Origin: Rostrohypoxylon terebratum | Lineage: Eukaryota; Ascomycota; Sordariomycetes; Xylariales; Hypoxylaceae | NCBI GenBank assembly: GCA_022497145.1 | Contig: MU385999.1 | Location: 1 to 60,808, forward strand | Direction of reading: 5' to 3' | Length of the DNA: 60,808 nt | Part shown: positions 22,125 to 33,889 of the stretch, one piece after another | How positions within the stretch are numbered: position 1 is the stretch's first letter | Layout of the letters: each line of letters opens with the position of its first letter | Translations under genes and position numbers: made by a program | Notes under the pieces: generated by a model | What the model saw: the letters and a program-made list of their open reading frames with translations, nothing else | Databases searched by the model: none | What the model was told of the DNA's origin: nothing

Positions 22125-23249
22125 ATGAGCTACAAGAACGAAGCAGCGTGGCTACCTGCCAAGCAACAGCCACTGCAGGTCGCCACAGCGCCTTATACCA
22201 ACCCTGGGCCAGGCCAATTAGTGGTGAAGAACCACGCAGTAGCCATCAACCCAATCGACTGGCAGAAGCAAAATCTCGGAGACATCCTTCTGGGTTATAT
22301 CAAATACCCCTTCATTCTAGGCGGTGACATCGCCGGGGTCGTTGTTGAAGTTGGCCCCGGCGTTCAAAGATTCAAAGTCAATGACCGAATAGTTGCTGCC
22401 GCTCTCGCCATCGCCCCAATATCTGGGGACCCGCGCGAGGGCGCTTTCCAAAAATACACCCTCGTCCGCGAGCACATGGCATCACCACTGCCAGACCATA
22501 TCAGCTTCGAGCAAGCCTGCGTCATACCTCTCACGCTTTCCACGGCTGCATACGGTCTCTTTCATCAGGAGTTTCTGGGCCTCGATATGCCCACAGTCCC
22601 TCGACGTAGCAGCAGTGGGAACCGGGCCGTCATCATTACCGGCGGCTCCTCCAGCGTCGGCGCAAACGCCATACAGCTAGCCGTGTCCGCGGGCTACAAG
22701 GTGCTGTCCACCAGCTCCCCCAAGAACTTCTCCTTCGTGAAGCGACTCGGGGCAACGCACGTGTTTGATTATAATAGCAAGACACTGGAAAGCGACTTCC
22801 TCGCCGCCCTCAAGGGCGACACGCTAGTCGGCGCCTATGCCATCGGCGACGGCGCGGTCGAGGTGTGCATGGGCGTCCTGAGCCGTCACAAAGACACGAC
22901 GCACAAGTTCATCGCCATGGCGGGGGGTTCGCCCCTCGGCAACAAGCTGCAGACATTCACAGGTAAGGTGCTCCTTATGATCACGCTGCTGTGGAAGATT
23001 CTCAAACAGGCTGTCATGGCGCGCATCACAGGGGTTCAGGTCAGGTTCATCGACCTCAAGGACGCGTGCGAGCCCGAGGGCCACGTCGCCCGAGTCTACA
23101 AGGAGTACCTGCCGCAGGCGCTGGCCGAGGGCCAGTTCGTGCCGGCGCCGGACCCGGTGGTGGTTGGCGAGGGCTTGGATAAGATACAGGAAGCTATGGA
23201 TATCCAGATGCGAGGCGTCTCGGCACAGAAGATTGTAGTTAGACTTTAG
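21966..23249 (+). CDS. MDR-superfamily zinc-type alcohol dehydrogenase / enoyl reductase-like oxidoreductase
   Basis: Intronless frame. From the ATG at 21966 it gives 427 residues; from the ATG at 22125 (MSYKNEAAW, the usual start for this family) 374. The GroES-like N-terminal part (NPIDWQ, GGDIAGVVVEVG) and a Rossmann part (IITGGSSSVGANAIQLA) place it in the ToxD / trans-enoyl-reductase-like group of fungal MDR enzymes. The structural and catalytic zinc cysteines of true alcohol dehydrogenases are not evident. It shares a promoter with the HR-PKS, which suggests co-regulation and a tailoring or trans-reducing role, although the HR-PKS has its own ER. The 53 upstream residues are Arg-rich and end in HSRRYFAD, which resembles a mitochondrial presequence if the first ATG is used. 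Confidence 0.88.
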   Translation: MSLKISNGIFLPLRFKTHIESFTRHKSKRLGSIWPSDKPVINVGFHSRRYFADMSYKNEAAWLPAKQQPLQVATAPYTNPGPGQLVVKNHAVAINPIDWQKQNLGDILLGYIKYPFILGGDIAGVVVEVGPGVQRFKVNDRIVAAALAIAPISGDPREGAFQKYTLVREHMASPLPDHISFEQACVIPLTLSTAAYGLFHQEFLGLDMPTVPRRSSSGNRAVIITGGSSSVGANAIQLAVSAGYKVLSTSSPKNFSFVKRLGATHVFDYNSKTLESDFLAALKGDTLVGAYAIGDGAVEVCMGVLSRHKDTTHKFIAMAGGSPLGNKLQTFTGKVLLMITLLWKILKQAVMARITGVQVRFIDLKDACEPEGHVARVYKEYLPQALAEGQFVPAPDPVVVGEGLDKIQEAMDIQMRGVSAQKIVVRL

Positions 23250-24481
23250 CTCTTATTTAACCTGGATGTCACAAATGACGGTTCGACGTATGTTGCCGAG
23301 AGCTTGTTGGTGACAATAGTGTTAGTACTATCTACGTAAAATAACTGATAATATTCAAGTATTATCTTAATAGTAGGAAATTTTGGCAAGTAGCCTGGTA
23401 GCTTGCTTGGATCCATAGGTATCTTTTTAGCTATCTATTGAAGCGTAGTTCCTGTTAGGGTACGATGGTTCGGGCCGAAAGTTTGGATAAATCACGGAAT
23501 TTGTGCACCGTGGGGCGCTCCTTTTCAGAGGGTGAAACCCCCAAGGAAAAATTCCAAGACGGGCTGGAGGTTGTCACCTACTAAAGTCTAGGGACTCAAC
23601 CACTAGAATTTAGCGGGAAGGCCACTAATGGCCCTAAGGCTGGATAGTGCCCAGAAGATAGCCCTGCCTAGATTAACCTAATCGTGCACTAATCAAAGCC
23701 CTGTGCTTACCTAGGTAGTGTTCCAAACTTTTGGCCCCTCTGATGATGACGAGTCCTTTTGCATCCCGGGAACCGAGACGTAATTAGCTAATCAGGTATC
23801 TACCTACATAGTACAGTAGGTACTAGGTAGTTACATCTATGATCTCTCCAGGGTATGCCCCCGGCCTAGGACGTTCGGATTTCCCTTTTACAGGGGCGGA
23901 AACAAAGTTCCGCGTGGCAGACCCGGGATATTCAAGATCTCTATAACAGGATCATCACTGCAGGATCATGGCAACATATAACTGCCTCATTAAAATGGGT
24001 CCGTTCTACATGTTGGATTAATAATTGTGACCACGGCTAACTGTACCCTACCAAATGTAGCAACCGCCCCCCCCCCTCCCCGCGGCCAGAGTGTCAAGGA
24101 TATCTAGATGAGTCGATTATTACGTGTGCAAAAACTTGGTGAGTTATACGAAGTAAGAGAGAAGAGATCTAGAAGTACCTAGAAAAAGCCTAGAGCCCTT
24201 ATTTACCTCAGCACCTAAAAGAATATGCCATAATACGGAAGATCACGCTAGGTATAGATTAGAAAAGACTTTTATAATACGGGCTATGTATACATATCTA
24301 AGTCTATATCGTACCTAGTTAGGTATCTAGTATCCCAAAAAACATCGCCCTGACGGGGGTACCGAGGGCGACCTATATTGCCCATAGTCTGATAGTGTTC
24401 TATTGCCGTATCTCCGCCTCTATTCCTTTCTCGCCGTATTGTTCCCATCATCCGGGTGATTTTTCCAACAATATCACTAAT
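23250..24481. other. Long intergenic region, no gene recognised
   Basis: About 1.2 kb between the convergent 3' ends of the MDR and MFS genes. It contains CCTA/TAGG repeats (about 23800-23835 and 24175-24325) and a cytosine run near 24067-24080. No coding frame or RNA gene was seen. Confidence 0.5.
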
Positions 24482-26575
24482 CTACCAGCTGTCAGTCGAT
24501 TCCGAGGATTGTAAGGCTTTGATTTCTTTCTCTTTCCGAATGTCTCTAAAGCCTAAGCCCCAGGCGAAGGCGAAGGTAGCTATAGCAACGGCGATACCGA
24601 GATACATGACGACATCAATGCTGTTACAGTAGGCCTGCAGTGTGGCGGTAAGTTGATCACCCGACACAATTGAGCGAATCGAGCGAACCCCGGAGCCGAC
24701 TATCACATCTGGGTCGACACCAATCTCTGAGATGCGTTTCTCGAGTTCGCGCCGAAGAACGTTACTAAAAATGGCATTCGCTGCAGGCAAAGCGACAGCC
24801 GCGCCAATATTCTGACAGAATAGGATTATAGACATTGCGGTAGAGATCTGGTGCGCAGGCACGCAGTTTTGAACGGCGATGTATGTCTGTAAAGGAATGA
24901 GTGTCAGCAAAATCAATGCCAATTTGACCAGTACGACAAGATAATAGGGGAGATCTTACACCTGCAGCCATTGAGCCACCACCGACGCCATATAATACTT
25001 GATACCCGATCCACTGAGCGGTGGTAGTGGCAGGACCCAACGTTGAGAAGAGACCATAGCCAACAGCTGAAATGGCAGCCCCTGAAACAACCCAAGGGAG
25101 ATAATAACCGAATGCCTCAACTACGATCAGTTTAATTATGATTAGCCAATAAGTCCCAAGAGAAACACAGAAAGATGAAGGGTATAGATTAGAGGACACT
25201 TACTTGCCGTGCCAGAGATCATAGTGAACAAAACGATCCCTATAGTAGTTGGCAACATATGCACACCACTCATAAGAGGCGTATCATCATGCGTAGCCTG
25301 GAAATAGATGGCGAGGTAGAAATCGGCAACTAGAATGGTAGCTAGTAGGAAAAACTGGTTTCCTGCGGCTGACCAGATGATGCGGTGTGTCAGCATGGCG
25401 AACGGCACCATAGCATTGTCTCCGGCTCGACGTTCCCATAACAAGAAGATAATGAATGTCACAAGCCCTCCGACGATGAGGCCGATTACTACAGAGCTAT
25501 CCCACGGATACTGGTTGCCACCGTATTGAATACCCAGGAGAAACATGACGGCAGCTGGGCCAACAAGAGTGAACCCTGGCAGATCCAAAGATTTGATCGC
25601 GGTGTTAAGCACTTGACGCGCAGGTGGTTTGGGCGCTGGCTCGGGGATCTTAAAGAGCAGCAGAAGGATGCCCACGACACCGCCGATAGGAAGATTGACA
25701 TAAAAGCCTAGGATGAGGTCCGACGTTAGTCATGATCATCTAGGTAGGTCTTCTAGATATATTGAGGAAGATGGGACTAAGAAGAAAGATTCATACACCA
25801 CCTCCAGGAAACGAATTCAGTGAATAGACCTCCAACAATGGGACCTAAAGCTAATCCCAGCTGGCCTAGGCCCATGTTGACGCCCATAGCTTTTGCCTGT
25901 GCCCGGGGCGGCAAGATGGCTGAGATAATAGTCAAGGCTCCGTTACCAATGCCCGAGGATCCCACGCCTGCGATGGCTCTTCCGACGATGAACATGGACG
26001 AGGACTGGGCAGCTCCGCATAATGCGGATCCGACTACAAAGACTAAGAAGAAGGCAAGAAACGTCCACTAGGTAGTAGCGTCTATGTATTAGACACAAGT
26101 CTTTAAGGTATCGCTAGTTATTTTTGGAGTCTCACCTTGATAGAAAAGTAACGAAATAACTTCCCAGTCATAGGCTGGAAAGCTGCGCTACCAAGTTGAT
26201 AGGCACCCGCATACCTGTTGATCCCGATACACAAGTCAGCCAAACGAAAAGTATAGAGAATGAGCAGTCTTGTATGTATTGCAAGAACAGACGCCAAACG
26301 TACCAACCAATATCAACCAAGGAGTCGAATTCAGACGTAATAGAAGGGGTTGCCGTCGATAAGACGGCCAGATCGAGGAAAAAGGTAAAATAAGCCAGGG
26401 TAACTGGGCCTAGGATCAACCATCGAGCGATGCCGGTAACATATTGGCGCTCATATCCTGCACTCTCGACAGTCTGAACTTGAGCGTCCCTTTCCACATC
26501 GTCAATTGGAGGTTTGGTCTCATCAGGTTGCCAGTCTTGGGTTGAGTTCCCGCTCGAAATTTTCGTTTCGATCAT
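24482..26575 (-). CDS. MFS efflux pump, DHA2 (14-segment) toxin/metabolite exporter family
   Basis: Six predicted exons: 26575-26304, 26214-26136, 26067-25797, 25707-25204, 25120-24960 and 24886-24482. All junction phases agree, giving 563 residues. A hydrophilic N-terminus of about 45 residues precedes multiple membrane segments. Family signatures include DIGWYAGAYQL, GRAIAGVGSSGIGNGA, GLALGPIVGG and WRWCFYVNLPIGG, the last a hallmark of fungal 14-segment efflux pumps such as AflT. It would sit in the plasma or vesicle membrane and export the cluster product by proton antiport, filling the role SorT has in sorbicillin clusters. It is divergent from the Zn2Cys6 regulator at 28219. Substrate cannot be read from sequence. 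Confidence 0.93.
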
Positions 26576-28218
26576 TGTTGTTGAGTTGTTGTATTGGCGC
26601 CTTTGATAATTTCACTTCTTCGGCGATGTACCTGGTAGGTAGGTAGGGACACAGTCATACCTTGCGAGTTATGGAAAGCAAGGAATTCACGGTCGAGTAG
26701 TTGTGTTAATTAAATTCATATTGTATAGCAACTAGGGTACCTATAGTTTTCATTAACACCTATCTTCGAAGCGTCATCACCTTAGGTAGGCACGGAATGC
26801 AATACGGAATGTTGGGAGGTAGAATTCCGTTGTAGAATTCCGTCTTGTACGACACGGCCTCAAAGACAGGCCGGTTTCTGGTGGATTCTAAATCCCTCCG
26901 CCGTCCCGCGCCCTGAATATAAAACACTAGAGCCAACATACTAGGTAGCCTAAAGTATCAGATCGGGCATCAGATAAGCATAAGCCACAATGTCGCTACA
27001 TATTACCCCCACCTATAGTAGTCGAGTTCTTTATCTAGGGACACCGGTACCCATCACCTTTTCACTATTCTGCAAGCCAACGACCCCCGATAAAAAATTC
27101 TAGGTGGTCAGCATGTCGTTGAACCCTACCAACGGCCCTATCCGGGCACTTACTTAAATAAGCTGACCTAAGTTAGCTGTCTCTCTGCCTGGCCAATTGC
27201 CGAGGAGATTACCATTTGGCCTTTCAACAAAGCCCTGTGAATCCTCCAGGGCTGTGAAAAGACACGGGAAAAGGCCCACAAATAATATCTGCCTACCGGT
27301 ACCTACCACCTAGCCGGAAGTCCTACTATGTAGGACCTAGGTACTCACCTCTCCTAACTACCTAGTACCTACTACCTATCCTAGGTAAGGTTAGGTACTT
27401 GGTGCCTAGGTAGCAGTCTAGGAAATATCGCTCATTTCTTATCTCTGCCATGAGGGCCGAAGGCTCTGATTATGCGAATGATTTTATTTGGAGAAAAAAA
27501 AAAAGTCGGACATGGATTATACCAGCAGACCAGGTAGGTATTGATGTAAAGGGGAAAAGGGGCAGTCTAAATTATGGGGATCTGACACAAATTAGTCTGC
27601 AGGCAGCCACGTGCAGCCAAGCCACAAAGCGAAATCTTCGGGATGACTAACCCCCTGCCCCCTAACCGATTACATATACCTTGTTCCTTGATATCATTTT
27701 GCTGTGTCACCCCGTATTTGGTACGTAACAGAATTGCAGCAATTACAGCGTCTTCTTACTGCGTAGATCGCATAGGTAAGCTCTTTTCAGCTCACTTTTG
27801 ATCACCTTCCTAAAACCGTTAGATAAAACTCCGCGATTCATCGTAGCTGTCAGCTGAGTACAAGCTATTATCTCCGATCTAGATGACGTGCTAAACCAAT
27901 GCGATTTGCGGCTCTGGTACATCGTTCTCGCCTGTTCCTTTTTGTTCGAGATCCAACAAGCGAAGCTAAAAAAAACAAGACGCAGCCCTTGTAAATGTCG
28001 AACGCTTGCCAAGTTCCAACGTACATAGATACCTAGGTCTACTGCGTAAGTAGCCTGCCTACCTGAATCCTTCATGACTCGTGTCGTGAAGATGATGGAC
28101 GCTCAGACCATGGCCATCTGTCGGAATACAATAATATTCCTCTCCGCAACTTTGTCTTAGTCTCCTATCAAACAACTCATCCCTTCATACCCGCTTGTAA
28201 GATTTCTGCTGTATAACA
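26576..28218. other. Divergent promoter region of the MFS and Zn2Cys6 regulator genes
   Basis: About 1.6 kb between two divergent genes. It is unusually rich in CCTAGG/TACCTA tetranucleotide repeats, densest at about 27290-27420, and includes an A run near 27495. Small frames (for example 27743-28075 minus) show no domain and no coding bias. I see no gene here. Confidence 0.5.
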
Positions 28219-30261
28219 ATGCAGGGACCAGGTTGGAGACAGAAGCCCGGATTTGCCTGCGAGGAATGCCGTCGGCGTAAGGCAAGGTGCGATCGTCAAC
28301 AACCGCAATGCGGCTCTTGCGCCGAGAGTGGTGTAAAATGTATCACCGTGTCCCAGAGACCACAAAGGGGTCCTAAGAAAGGTCAGCTAGAAATGATGAG
28401 AACTCGAATTGGTAAGTACTGCCTGCTTCATGTCGATGGTTATAGTCACCATCTCCCCTAAATTGTGAGTTCTCGTCACTTTACAAGTTAGCACATTTGC
28501 TGATACAATACTGTCTATAGCAATGCTTGAACGGGAACTCAAGCAGTCGGATTCACAGATCAAATCGCCAACCCTTATCGATGTCCCAATGCCAACAGTA
28601 ACCATGCCTGGGACATCAATAACTGGACTTGAGAACAGCTCATTTACAGACATTAACGACATACCTACTGATTCAATGTCCCATATGTCATTGACCCATC
28701 CGTATCTGGCTTGGCCGAGTCTAGAAACACCTAGCTCAAATAACCTACCGGAACTAGACATTATAGTCGAGGAACACCTCAACCTTGGGAACGTTAGCCC
28801 AATTAAGTCGACGGGAGATCCCGAGATCTCCAATTTAATGCTAGCTGACTTGTACGTTAACCTCTTATCCATATTCGGCTGGCACCTTCCCCCTTATTCT
28901 CACCTCTCCCGACACTTTACCATATGTCTCGGAATCGCACTAATCATAAAATATAGAGATGATATATACTTTGATAGAGCCCATAACATTTGTCCCATGG
29001 TACATCAGCAGCGTTACTTCACCATGGCAGGTCAGGCCAATTGCACGCTTGCCCAGGAGTGCCTGACGTCGGCTATGCGTACCTTGGCTGCTGCCATGTC
29101 GGCCCCATATCGCGGTCTTGTGAATATGCTATATACGAAAACGTGTCGCCTACTCGAAGAGTTCAGACAGGCGTCTAGGATGGAGGCATCCTGGTCTACA
29201 TTGCAAGACAATGTTCCGATTGAGTATATTCAATCGTGGTTGCTGCTAGCCCACTACGAGTCCCTGCAGATGAACGAATGGCAAGCTTTGCTTACGGCCG
29301 GCCGGGCATTTCGTCTCGTGCAGATGGCACGTCTGCACGATATCGACGCGCTAGACAAGACCACCGCGATTGGGACACCGGGGTCCGAAGCGGACGATAG
29401 ATTCGCCTTGTTGGAAGAAAGGAGACGAACGTTCTGGGTGGCCTACAATTTAGACTGCTTCCTCTCGTGGCGCAATGAGTGGCCCCTGACACTATACGAA
29501 GATATGGTATGTCAAATATTCATATAGCAAGTAAGAGCACTTTTTAGTACATTGCCTTCACCGGAGCTGACTATTTCCAATTACGAACATAGGTCGCCAC
29601 GCGTCTTCCGGCACCCGAGGCTAATTTCCAAAACAGCCATCCAGTTAACACAGACTCGTTATCAGAAGCTTTAACGAAGGACGGGTCGACCACTCATTCG
29701 CCTTTCGCGGAATGCGGTGTCTTAGTAACACTTCACAGCAGGTGCATGGCGCATCGCCGGGCGTCGTCGAGAGAGAGTGGTAAGGATCCAGGGGGGTTTT
29801 GGGACCGCCACTCGCTGCTGGCTGAGGCTGTAGAAAGGCGAATAGAGCTCCTCGCGCAGACGCCAATGACTCCGACCATCGAGCGCGACTCCATGGTATT
29901 CTTCACGCATATGCTGGCGCACAGCGCCGTGATATGCCTCGGCATAACAGTACAGAGAATGGCGTGGCAGGCCACCGAGCACCAGAGAATGGCCACAGCA
30001 TATGAGCAGCGCGCGTCCCGTGCCGCCTCTGAGATGGTGCGTCTAGTAAAAGGGCAACCGTCTCTAAGCTGCTTCAAGGCCCATCCCTTCCTCCCCAATC
30101 TACTTGCCTCCGCCATCACCTTCCTCAACACCCAAGACTCTGCAGACGACCAAGCCGACGCGCAGCTCTTACTCCGCTTACTACGGGACCTACGCGATGT
30201 AAATAGCTTAGCTTATGATACCTGCCTGACTTATGATAAGCCTCGACTTTCGTCGCTCTAA
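28219..30261 (+). CDS. Zn(II)2Cys6 fungal transcription factor with middle homology region
   Basis: Predicted exons 28219-28411, 28521-28851, 28957-29506 and 29593-30261; about 580 residues. The N-terminus holds a full binuclear zinc cluster, CEECRRRKARC then CGSCAESGVKC (C-x2-C-x6-C-x6-C-x2-C-x6-C), followed by a basic linker. The rest matches the fungal_trans domain: IYFDRAHNICPMVHQQRYF, a helical core, and FALLEERRRTFWVAYNLDCF. The 105 bp segment at 28852-28956 is open in frame but has GT and AG borders and removing it restores the expected LADLDDIYFDRAHN, so I treat it as an intron. It acts in the nucleus, probably as a pathway regulator comparable to SorR/YPR factors, and is divergent from the pump gene. 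Confidence 0.93.
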
Positions 30262-30353
30262 CAACGTGGTGGGTACCTAATTAATTACGTAAGTCTTTGA
30301 CTACGGAGTAATTGAATGATATCAAAGAGAAACATAACCCCATTCAATTGTAC

Positions 30354-31996
30354 TTAGTTTACACCTGACTTTGCAGCCAATTTTGTTACATCCATACTGA
30401 TGATACATTTGTCTTTTTGGATAAGTCCCTGCTTGTCTTTTGAAACAGGAGCGGACGCTTGAGAGGTAAGTGATTTGTAGATCTCCTCGCCAACTTTTTC
30501 GTCTAATAGGGGAATCCACATAAATGATTTCATCATCTCTTGCAACCTTCGCCACGTGGTTACGTGACATCTTTCAATTTGTGCATGTAACCTTTCACGT
30601 AACCACGGTTCCTCCAACATGCTGAACAGGGATACGGCTCCGATCATCAGGAGCCACAGCAATAACTGCGGGGGAGCCGTATTAAGCGGATGGGTTTGGA
30701 AACATGTCCGGTATATCTGTCGGAATTGATGATGGCAAGGAAGTTTAATATCTTGCCACTGAAGAAAGATATGATGAGTGAATGACAAAAGGCCAAGTCG
30801 AACTGTCTCGTCGAGCGAACCGGATGCGAAACCCAGGTGAAGGAGCCGATACATCACCGCTGCCATCGTTTTGTAGATCGTTGCAGGTTGCAAACGCATG
30901 CCTGTCTGTGTCCCCAGGTTTGTTATTAAGCAAAACTTCCTTGTGATAAGCCAAATCTCAGCCAAATCTGCATCTAAATCCTGACAAAGCTGTGCCTCTT
31001 CCTCTGAGGATGCACGACGACTAAAGCTCGAAATCACCTGATCTGGATAGTCAGGCATTGGCTCGTTGGTGTGACAGTAGAACACAGGATGAGAGTTGGT
31101 GAGCAACGCAATGCCCAGGTCGCATCTTTGAAACGTTAGCATAATCGGATACGCTGGAAGTTGCTCATTTTGATTACCTCAAAATCTCGACAAGGAGCTT
31201 TGGCTTATCTTGGAAGACGTCTAGGCCCCCTCGCAGGTCTACCATCCTGTGAAGGCCCTGCATGTGATGCTTGGCGGTTTTTCCATCCCCGTCGAATTGC
31301 GCAGCACTGGCTAGCTTCAGGACTGCGCTGATTGTGTCATCGGAGATCTTTGCGTCGTCGTTATTCCCGAGTAGCCTTTCACGAAGGATCTTGAGCCCTT
31401 TCTGATGGTGTAATGTTGCGACCGGGTTAACCTTGTCTTTGGGCTGACGACGCAAGACCCGGTCGATAAAGCTCTCGATCGCAAAAGCGTTGATGTGGAG
31501 GGCTGCGGGGTCACGTCCCGTGGGATACAGCCATACCTTGTCCTCGGGATGAAAGCCGATTTCTGTCAGCAGAGGGAAGATAATCCGCATAGCTATAGCT
31601 GAGACTGAGGTGCCGAGTAAGTGTCTTGGATCAACAAATCATATTCAAGCCTGGCTAGAATAAGCTTGGACGCTAGTACGAACCTTGTGTCATTTTAAGT
31701 ATGATGGAGGGTTCCATCTGCGCGGGAAGATCGACAAAGTATAGATGTGTACCCAGTCGGCCGGGTTGCAGCGACATGTACATATTAATGACCTCATTCA
31801 GCTCGATCTGCGTGCTCTGGATGGGATTGGCCGGAGAAAACCCGGCGGTGCCTCGCCTTTTGTGCTTCTTCCCTTTCATAACGTGGCTTCTGATAAGTCT
31901 TCGAGTGGCCGGGTCGACTGTGTCATGGCTTGATGAGATGATGAAGGGCATGGAGCTCGGCAAGCTAGGTGCCCGGCGGCTTATCGATCCATCCAT
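30354..31996 (-). CDS. Fungal-specific transcription factor domain protein lacking a zinc cluster
   Basis: Predicted exons 31996-31684, 31604-31178 and 31125-30354; 503 residues. The last intron ends CAAAG and carries the branch-like sequence GCTAAC close to it; this choice gives the family-like junction EILRCDLGIAL. The N-terminus has the basic signature ATRRLIRSHVMKGKKHKRR that is usual in Zn-less fungal_trans_2-type proteins. The rest is a helical effector-like domain (LKLASAAQFDGDGKTAKHHMQGLHRMVDLRGGLD is split here for length; it begins near residue 195). No Cys-rich DNA-binding module is found upstream. It may act as a co-regulator, or have a missed 5' exon. It lies tail to tail with the Zn2Cys6 gene and divergent from SDR2. 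Confidence 0.82.
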
Positions 31997-32497
31997 CCCT
32001 ACTGAAAACGTGACGCTGCAGATTTGCTGAACTGAAATCCGGGATTCAGGACGGGAAGGACGGGAAGAGAGAATAAGGTTCGGTGTTTGCCCGTCTGGCC
32101 GTTTGGCGAGATGAGCTTACCTAGCCCCGCACGATTCAGCCACACGGGCCATTGCCAAGCTTTTTTTTGTTTGCCGCTTTGAGAAAATGGTGGCAAGCAG
32201 GACAAGCAGGGATAAGCGCCAAGACTTTTTTTATTTGCCGTTTTGGGATTTTGAGTCAATCTGATTGGCTGCCGATGGCGTTACCAACGTGGATAGCTCT
32301 AATCTAGTGCGAACCTTGTTTCACTGGGCCATACTAACATTCCGTAGGTGCAGCTGTCACTTTGATCGGGATCGGGATCACAATTCCGCTCTGTTGATGG
32401 AATTCTCCCTCCCCCCTACCATCCCAACATAATATAATCTCTCGGTACTGATTACAATAACCATTCCAAATACCACATAGGAACGACGCAAAGAACG
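31997..32497. promoter_or_regulatory. Divergent promoter of the Zn-less regulator and SDR2, with internal repeats
   Basis: About 500 bp. It holds two similar T-run plus TTTGCCG segments (about 32159-32184 and 32224-32248), and a 20-base sequence at 32304-32323 that matches 31673-31692 at 18 of 20 positions. No coding frame was recognised. Confidence 0.5.
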
Positions 32498-33512
32498 ATG
32501 ACTTCTCTTAGAAAATTCGTTCTCATCACCGGCTGCTCGGCGGGAGGTATTGGCGCAGGACTCGCCGAAGTCTTCCGGGAGAAGGGGTATCATGTCTTTG
32601 CAACCTTACGGAATCCATCCAAGCTTCCTCCGACTCTCTCTAAGGTGTCTAACGTCACACCCTTGACACTCGATGTCTTATCCCCAGAATCCATTGCCGC
32701 CGCCGTGAAGACGGTCTCTCAAGAAACTGGTGGCAGACTCGATGTCCTCGTCAACAACAGTGGCCAGAATTTCATCATGCCGGCTCTAGATGTCGACATC
32801 GAAAAGGCCCGAAGATTATTCGATCTCAACTTCTTTGCCCCATTAGCTATGATACAGGCTTTCGCCCCTCTTCTAATAGAGGCCAAGGGGCTTATCGTCA
32901 ACCAGTCTTCTGCCGCCGGATATGTACCCATGCCTTTTGCGAGTCAGTACTAGCCCTATTATTTTTACCTCCTATTATATGGAGAGTGCGTGGCTAACAT
33001 GACCTCGTGTCGCAAAACAGGCATCTACAACGGCTCGAAAGCTGCCTTGAACACGGCGGGAGGGATATGGGCCCGTGAGCTTCAGCCACTGGGAGTCCGA
33101 ATCCTGACCCTTGTCACAACCAGCGTCAAAACCCCCGCCTTCGACAACATCGAAAAACCCAAGGTCCCCGAGTCTTCGTACTACTACGTCATTCGTGACT
33201 ACATCGTCCGCATGTCTGATGGCCGGCTCCAGGACGGCTCGCCGGATACACGGACATATGCTCTCAAGGTGGTAGGAGAGATCCAGAAGGGTACAACAGG
33301 GGAGATCTGGGTGGGGAAAGATGCCTCGGTGAATCGCTGGGCATTGCGACTATTACCGGCGTCTGTATTTGTGAGTTATCCAGCATTTCGCTCAATTTCT
33401 GTTTCTAGGCTGTTCGCGCTAATCAACAAAATAGGACTCGGTCTTGGATGGATTCCTCAAGGTTTCCGGTGAGTTGGCCAAAGTCGCCGAATCGATGAAG
33501 AAGAGAAAATGA
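32498..33512 (+). CDS. Short-chain dehydrogenase/reductase, AYR1-like
   Basis: Predicted exons 32498-32942, 33021-33370 and 33435-33512; 290 residues with consistent phases. Motifs: cofactor loop TGCSAGGIG near residue 11, NNSG near 86, and the catalytic YNGSK (Tyr151, Lys155) at the first splice junction. The overall sequence resembles NADPH-dependent 1-acyldihydroxyacetone-phosphate reductases (AYR1) and related SDRs that fungal metabolite clusters recruit as ketoreductases. A short basic tail (KKRK) ends the protein. It reads toward the DUF3237 and FAD-oxidase genes on the same strand. Its substrate cannot be deduced. Confidence 0.87.
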
Positions 33513-33889
33513 AGCAGATAACTTCTTGGTATATTATTAGCTTGGGGGCGCATGGGATGGTCAAGGGTGCACATGTATCAACCAGTAGTTTAGCTGCTGA
33601 TAGAAAGTTTCCTTTCGTCTTAGGAATTTTGCCATAATCTACTATCTAATTACCCGCCCAGTATTTTAAACATCGTGTATCCGCGAATCTACTGCTTCCA
33701 GGGATCATTCGCGGAGTAAAGTGTAATAAACGCCCATTGGTAGTCAGTCCTGCCAAGACCTAGACGTTTTGGTCTTTCCGGTCCTCTAACCAGACAACTA
33801 TATAATATGTGACTAGCTACTAGCTATAGCCTTCACAATTTCGCACTTCAGATGTTTACCAAACTGTAGAAGAGCAAGCCGTCCATCTT
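33513..33889. other. Intergenic region, promoter of the DUF3237 gene
   Basis: About 380 bp between two plus-strand genes. Nothing else was recognised. Confidence 0.5.

Noticed and set aside
27743..28075. A 110-codon minus-strand frame in the pump/regulator promoter
   Set aside because: No recognisable domain, no coding bias, and it lies in repeat-rich promoter DNA.
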